Source: Proteobacteria bacterium UBA652
GTDB lineage: Bacteria; Pseudomonadota; Gammaproteobacteria; Nitrosococcales; Methylophagaceae
Reading direction: 5' to 3'
DNA: 20,315 nucleotides
Assembly: GCA_002299915.1 (NCBI GenBank)
Contig: DBOG01000055.1
Span: 1 to 20,315, forward strand
Below, piece by piece: positions 16,580-20,315 of the stretch. Position numbers and translations under genes: made by a program. Position 1 is the stretch's first letter; every line of letters begins with the position of its first letter. The notes under the pieces are model-generated. The model saw only the letters and a list, made by a program, of their open reading frames with translations, made no database searches and was not told where the DNA came from.

Positions 16580-16608
16580 ATTTTACCATATTATATTTGA
16601 GGTATACT
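16580..16608 (-). promoter_or_regulatory. Candidate rnpB promoter
   Basis: TAAAAT (16585-16580, minus strand) lies 5-8 nt before the predicted 5' end of RNase P RNA, the right place for a -10 box. The 17-nt-spaced -35 position reads AGTATA, a poor match, so this promoter may rely on upstream or discriminator elements. A better -10 match, TATAAT (16595-16590), would give a start about 8-12 nt further upstream. The region overlaps the likely promoter of the plus-strand lipoprotein gene. Confidence 0.35.
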
Positions 16609-16640
16609 TAAGCTTTCCCCTCAGATGATAGCTCTTAATA

Positions 16641-18320
16641 ATGAATAAACTAATCGGCTTACTCCTTACTTTTTCGCTTGTTGCTTGTTCACCTGATGAA
16701 CCAACCGATACAAACGACCATAATACAGTCAATACCAACACATTTATAAAAGCCGCCCACTATTTCGGTGATACTTGGCCCATTACATTTTGGCAGGAAT
16801 TTGAGTTAGATAAGGTTGACGCTGATTTAACTCAAATTAAAAATGACGGTTTTAATACTGTTATTCTGGTCGTGCCGTGGCGTGGTTTTGAATCAGGGTT
16901 TGATCAGCCAAACACAATAAGTGATCCCAAAATGTATCAACGCCTCGCCTTGTTACTCCAATCACTTCAAAACCACGATCTCAGTTATATGCTCAGACTG
17001 GGATATACTCACGATTATAGCCCTGCTCAAAGTATCGAGCGTGTCGCCTTGTGTGCCAATCTCTACGAAAACACAACACAGGCACAAAAATGGCAATCCT
17101 ATTTGAAAAAGATCCATACTGTTACTCAGCAATCCGACGCGCATTTAGTTGGTGTATTTATATCATGGGAGGATTTTTGGTGTAGCCATAATGTCTTTCC
17201 CTACCTCACTGCCGAACAACGCAAACTGCTTGGCCGCAATATGGGATACCCTAAATGGTTAATGAATCAAGATCCCGCTTTACTAACAAAAACAGGGGAA
17301 GCCACCACATTAAATGAATCAGATATTACCGTACCCACAAAAGATGATCCTGCCTATCTCCACTATCTTCAATTTGTTGATGAAAAATTTAATAATGCAA
17401 TATTATCACCCGTAAAACAAATCTTTCCACAAGCATCCATTGAAATTAGGGTCGATAAAGCCCAGATCAAACAATTGTCTGGAAAATATGAATGGGTAGG
17501 CCATGATTTACACCTGGATGATCCCAATCACCGCGGCACATACTGGGCCCCGTTCTGGGGAGCAGTCAATAAAGGGGAGAAATTAACCGCCAAGCAAGCC
17601 TTATTTAATTTTGAACGCTTTCTAAAAACAGTGACAAACCAAGGTGCATCTACAAATCACGTTATCGAACAATTTAATTTCTTTGATAATACCCCGCAAT
17701 TTCCCAATAATGCCAATATTATTGAAAATGAAATCGACACCTTTCTTATAAAATCCGTGCCCTTATTAAAAAAATATTCTGCAGGCTATGGGGTATGGGC
17801 TTATCGAGATTATACTGATAATGCTCTATATAACGCCTCTTTTGAGTTTGGATTAAAGGGCTGGGATTCCGCAGGTCATGCAAGCATCATCCGTGTTAAC
17901 CGCGACCAACAACTTAATCTGCCATATAACAGCCACATCAGCCAATCTTTTAACCCACATGGAAGATTTATGTTGGTAAATAGTTACCCGCAGATAAATT
18001 TTTGTTTGGCCTCCGCCTCCAAAGGTGAGATTGGCTTATCTGTAAACGATATTTTGCTGGCCACGCATACAATCGTGGAGGGAAAGAATTGCTTTCCCCT
18101 GCCAAGTAAACCCTTTCAAGAAGATGCAATATTATCGTTTAAACTTGAAGCAAAATCAGATTTGATTATTGATGAACTTAACTTATCTGGTTTCACCCAA
18201 TCGCTCGGATTATATGACGAATTGAATCAGCCCGGACCACATATCCATTCTATTCGAAAAGTTAATACACTGCTAGATGACCTGATTTCGGAGCCACCCA
18301 TTGAACAAGGCACCGAATAA
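16641..18320 (+). CDS. Predicted outer-membrane lipoprotein with glycoside hydrolase-like (beta/alpha)8 barrel
   Basis: I do not recognise a named family. Residues 1-16 form a lipoprotein signal (MNKLIGLLLTFSLVAC; lipobox LVAC, acylated Cys16). Ser17, not Asp, follows, so outer-membrane sorting is expected. After a Thr/Asn-rich linker, eight strand-like segments fit a TIM barrel: FIKAAHYFGD (35-44), FNTVILVVPW (71-80), SYMLRLGYTHDY (115-126), LVGVFISWEDFW (169-180), ASIEIRVD (265-272), YEWVGHDLHLDD (283-294), HVIEQFNFFDN (340-350) and GYGVWAYRDYTDN (382-394). Glu177 on strand 4 and Glu343 on strand 7 lie where clan GH-A glycosidases carry their catalytic pair. Residues 395-525 begin NASFEFGLKGW, like carbohydrate-binding jelly-roll domains; Cys455 and Cys484 could pair. 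The start has no clear ribosome site. It stands alone, divergent from rnpB and convergent with rsmI (1 nt apart). The barrel reading is inference; enzyme activity and substrate are unknown. Confidence 0.8.
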   Translation: MNKLIGLLLTFSLVACSPDEPTDTNDHNTVNTNTFIKAAHYFGDTWPITFWQEFELDKVDADLTQIKNDGFNTVILVVPWRGFESGFDQPNTISDPKMYQRLALLLQSLQNHDLSYMLRLGYTHDYSPAQSIERVALCANLYENTTQAQKWQSYLKKIHTVTQQSDAHLVGVFISWEDFWCSHNVFPYLTAEQRKLLGRNMGYPKWLMNQDPALLTKTGEATTLNESDITVPTKDDPAYLHYLQFVDEKFNNAILSPVKQIFPQASIEIRVDKAQIKQLSGKYEWVGHDLHLDDPNHRGTYWAPFWGAVNKGEKLTAKQALFNFERFLKTVTNQGASTNHVIEQFNFFDNTPQFPNNANIIENEIDTFLIKSVPLLKKYSAGYGVWAYRDYTDNALYNASFEFGLKGWDSAGHASIIRVNRDQQLNLPYNSHISQSFNPHGRFMLVNSYPQINFCLASASKGEIGLSVNDILLATHTIVEGKNCFPLPSKPFQEDAILSFKLEAKSDLIIDELNLSGFTQSLGLYDELNQPGPHIHSIRKVNTLLDDLISEPPIEQGTE

Positions 18321-18321
18321 G

Positions 18322-19173
18322 TTATTTTATTTTCTGAAGAGCCAATGCCAATTCATAGGCTTTATTTTTACTCACACCCAGCAGACTCGCCGTAACTACG
18401 GCTGCACGCTTAACGGGTAAATCTGCCAATAAAAGCTGTAATACACGTTCAACTTCAGCGATGTCTGATTCTTGTGCTTTCGCTGCACCTTCCACTAACA
18501 CCACACATTCACCTTTAAGCTGTTCTGGCGAGTCGTTTACCCATTGATGTAAATATTTCAATTCCTGAGTTTCAATCGTTTCATGTAATTTGGTTAATTC
18601 ACGCGCAATACAAGCGCGCCGTGCACCGCCAAAAGCCAACATCATATCATCAAGGCTGTTTACTAATCGTCGGGGGCTTTCATAAAAAATTAGCGTTCTT
18701 GTTTCGTGCTTTAAGCGTTCTAACGCCTGTCTTCGTGCACCTTGTTTGGAAGGTAAAAACCCTTCGAAAATAAATCGGTCAGAAGGTATGCCTGCACTCG
18801 ATAAGGCAGCAATCAAGGCACACGCCCCCGGAATAGGTATAACCTTAATCCCAGCGTCCCGCACTAAACTAACTAAGCGGTAACCTGGATCGCTGATCAA
18901 CGGCGTGCCTGCATCGCTGATTAGTGCAATAGACTCCCCGTTTTGCAACCACTCAAGCAATGTTTCACTACGTTGTGATTCATTGTGATCATGTAGTGAA
19001 ATAGTCGGCGTATTGATCCCAAAATACTGTAATAACCGTCCGCTATGACGTGTATCTTCCGCCGCAATGATATCAACGGTCTCTAAGATCTCGATCGCCC
19101 GCGCAGTTATGTCACCCAAATTACCAATTGGAGTGGAAACAATATATAAATGTGCTGTTTGTTTTTCTATCAT
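18322..19173 (-). CDS. rsmI: RsmI, 16S rRNA (cytidine1402-2'-O)-methyltransferase
   Basis: RsmI (YraL family) methylates the ribose of C1402 in 16S rRNA with S-adenosylmethionine. The 283-residue protein (286 in E. coli) has the tetrapyrrole-methylase-like fold of the family. Visible motifs are YIVSTPIGNLGDITARA (10-26), AAEDTRHSGRLL (37-48), SLHDHNE (59-65), ALISDAGTPLISDPGY (83-98), IPIPGACALIAALSSAG (112-128), FEGFLPSK, FYESPRRL and ARELTKLHETI. The ATG at 19173 has only a weak AAGAGA upstream. The gene is divergent from lpoA, as in many gammaproteobacteria, and its stop lies 1 nt from the stop of the lipoprotein gene, so no terminator fits between them. Confidence 0.97.
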   Translation of the reverse strand: MIEKQTAHLYIVSTPIGNLGDITARAIEILETVDIIAAEDTRHSGRLLQYFGINTPTISLHDHNESQRSETLLEWLQNGESIALISDAGTPLISDPGYRLVSLVRDAGIKVIPIPGACALIAALSSAGIPSDRFIFEGFLPSKQGARRQALERLKHETRTLIFYESPRRLVNSLDDMMLAFGGARRACIARELTKLHETIETQELKYLHQWVNDSPEQLKGECVVLVEGAAKAQESDIAEVERVLQLLLADLPVKRAAVVTASLLGVSKNKAYELALALQKIK

Positions 19174-19384
19174 ATTTTCTCTTAGATTTTTACCTTACTG
19201 ATGCCTCTAACCTCTAGTCTGCATGCGCTCAATAATACGCTAACTACCACATTATCACCTGTCTCTTTTTGACCAATACTTGTATTTTCTACACCACGAC
19301 CCACTCATAAAATAATTATCTTATAGGTGTTATATCCACAAACAGGTAAAATGAGTCTTTCTTTTTGGAACCTAGAGAGTTGTT
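19174..19384. other. Divergent intergenic region between rsmI and lpoA (211 nt)
   Basis: This region should carry the start signals of both genes. I see a TTGACC at 19269-19274 and a TAAAAT at 19308-19313 on the plus strand, but their spacing does not form a consensus promoter. On the minus strand GTGATAAT occurs without a matching -35 box. No small gene, terminator or clear operator is visible. Confidence 0.5.
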
Positions 19385-20315
19385 ATGTTGAACCGTCTAT
19401 TTTTGCTTTGTTGTATCTTACTGTCCACCCTCAGCCTCTCCGCTTGTATCACCACAACCCCTTTCCCAGCACAGCCAACTGCTACCACATCAGGAACTGA
19501 TCAAGCGCGTGCTCAGCAGGCTGAAAAGCAAGGCGATTTCAGTGCGGCTGGAAAATATTATCTACGCTACGCAGCCACCCTCTCATCGCCGCAAAAAGAT
19601 CAGGTTATGCTGCAAGCAGCCTATGCTTTTTCTCAAGCCAATCATCCCCAAAAAGCATTAGATACACTCAGCAAGGTGAATCGTGACCAGCTTAGCTATG
19701 TCCAACAGCTGGATGCCACTATTCTAGAGGCCAGGATCCTTAATACAAATAACCAGTCCTCGCAAGCCCTGCGTGTTTTAGCACCTTATGATTTATCACG
19801 TGCCCTCCCTTCTCAGCAAAAATCAGCGTTACGGGTCAAAATAACGGCACTTGACGCCACCGGAAATATGGTTGAAAAAGCCTATAGCCATATCGCTTTA
19901 GATCCACTTTTATCAGCGGGAAGTGAAGAAAAAAGTGCCAATCAACACGCGCTGTGGCAAGCATTAATGTGGTTAGATCCTGCCGTACTGCGTAAAACCA
20001 ATCCAGGACGCAGCTCGGCAATCGGAAGTGGTTGGTTCTCCCTTGCTGAAATTATCAAAACGCATAAAGGCCAAGACCATGCCCGTAAAGTTGCTATTGC
20101 AGATTGGCAACGTGATCATCCTAACCACCCCGCCAACCATCCTGATTTACATACTGGCAAGGTGCTCCCTTCAATCATCACAGAGCGTAGTTCTCCTACT
20201 GCTGGTACAAGCTTTATAACCGATAGTGTTGATGCCAGTAATATCGCGCTATTATTGCCCGAATCAGGGCCTTATGCTGGCGTTGCACAAGCCATCCGCC
20301 AAGGCTTCACCGCTG
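19385..20315 (+). CDS. lpoA: LpoA, outer-membrane lipoprotein activator of PBP1A, 5' part (runs off the right edge)
   Basis: LpoA (LppC family) reaches from the outer membrane through the peptidoglycan to stimulate the synthase PBP1A. The 310 visible codons begin MLNRLFLLCCILLSTLSLSA, followed by lipobox Cys21 and Ile22. An alpha-helical repeat domain follows (about 38-260), with QAEKQGDFSAAGKYYLRYA and the LpoA-like SGWFSLAEII (214-223) and WQRDHPNHPA (241-250). The segment ASNIALLLPESGPYAGVAQA (284-303) opens the second domain, which has a periplasmic-binding-protein fold. The start codon has a weak AGAGAG site 5 nt upstream. The rest of the gene, and probably yraN and diaA, lie beyond the window; that continuation is inferred from related genomes. 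Confidence 0.92.
   Translation, partial: MLNRLFLLCCILLSTLSLSACITTTPFPAQPTATTSGTDQARAQQAEKQGDFSAAGKYYLRYAATLSSPQKDQVMLQAAYAFSQANHPQKALDTLSKVNRDQLSYVQQLDATILEARILNTNNQSSQALRVLAPYDLSRALPSQQKSALRVKITALDATGNMVEKAYSHIALDPLLSAGSEEKSANQHALWQALMWLDPAVLRKTNPGRSSAIGSGWFSLAEIIKTHKGQDHARKVAIADWQRDHPNHPANHPDLHTGKVLPSIITERSSPTAGTSFITDSVDASNIALLLPESGPYAGVAQAIRQGFTA

Noticed and set aside
16266..16600. Two overlapping plus-strand reading frames of about 92 codons
   Set aside because: They lie almost wholly inside rnpB on the opposite strand and have no ribosome site or recognisable protein pattern.
19836..20021. 61-codon minus-strand reading frame
   Set aside because: It is a shadow of lpoA, which reads through on the plus strand with a lipobox and family motifs.

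Overview
The window looks like a chromosomal segment of a Gram-negative gammaproteobacterium with meso-diaminopimelate peptidoglycan. The evidence is an LpoA-type outer-membrane lipoprotein, a MurE with the DNPR motif, a type A RNase P RNA, and the layout rsmI - rnpB - mraZ, which I recall from Pseudomonas-like gammaproteobacteria. By eye the GC content is in the mid-40s percent (not counted). Because murB is a short form lying between murC and ddl, the source is probably outside the Enterobacterales. I cannot name a genus.

Positions 1-15826, minus strand: a nearly complete division and cell wall (dcw) cluster, read from right to left: mraZ, rsmH, ftsL, ftsI, murE, murF, mraY, murD, ftsW, murG, murC, murB, ddl, ftsQ and the 5' part of ftsA, which runs off the left edge. 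ftsZ would be expected just outside. The genes from rsmH to ftsA overlap, abut or lie 3 nt apart, and seven junctions are 4-nt ATGA overlaps. The cluster supplies the cytoplasmic Mur ligases from UDP-MurNAc onwards, D-Ala-D-Ala ligase, lipid I and lipid II synthesis (MraY, MurG), the septal polymerase and crosslinker pair (FtsW, FtsI), and the divisome proteins FtsL, FtsQ and FtsA.

Positions 15827-16211: the control region. It has a good sigma70-type promoter (TTGACG, 17 nt, TATGAT on the minus strand) followed directly by three 10-bp-spaced GTRGR repeats that match the MraZ operator pattern. Upstream lie two AT-rich inverted repeats.

Positions 16212-16575, minus strand: the RNase P RNA gene rnpB, not covered by any protein gene.

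Positions 16641-18320, plus strand: a 559-residue lipoprotein that I cannot assign to a named family. Its sequence can be laid out as a (beta/alpha)8 barrel with Glu at the ends of strands 4 and 7, the pattern of clan GH-A glycosidases, followed by a carbohydrate-binding-like C-terminal domain. It sits where rsmI would normally follow rnpB and is the main accessory feature of the window.

Positions 18322-19173, minus strand: rsmI. From 19385 on the plus strand: the 5' part of lpoA, which runs off the right edge. RsmI and RsmH modify the same 16S rRNA nucleotide, and LpoA activates the peptidoglycan synthase PBP1A. Apart from the lipoprotein gene, the window is conserved core genome. I found no mobile elements, tRNAs or CRISPR arrays.
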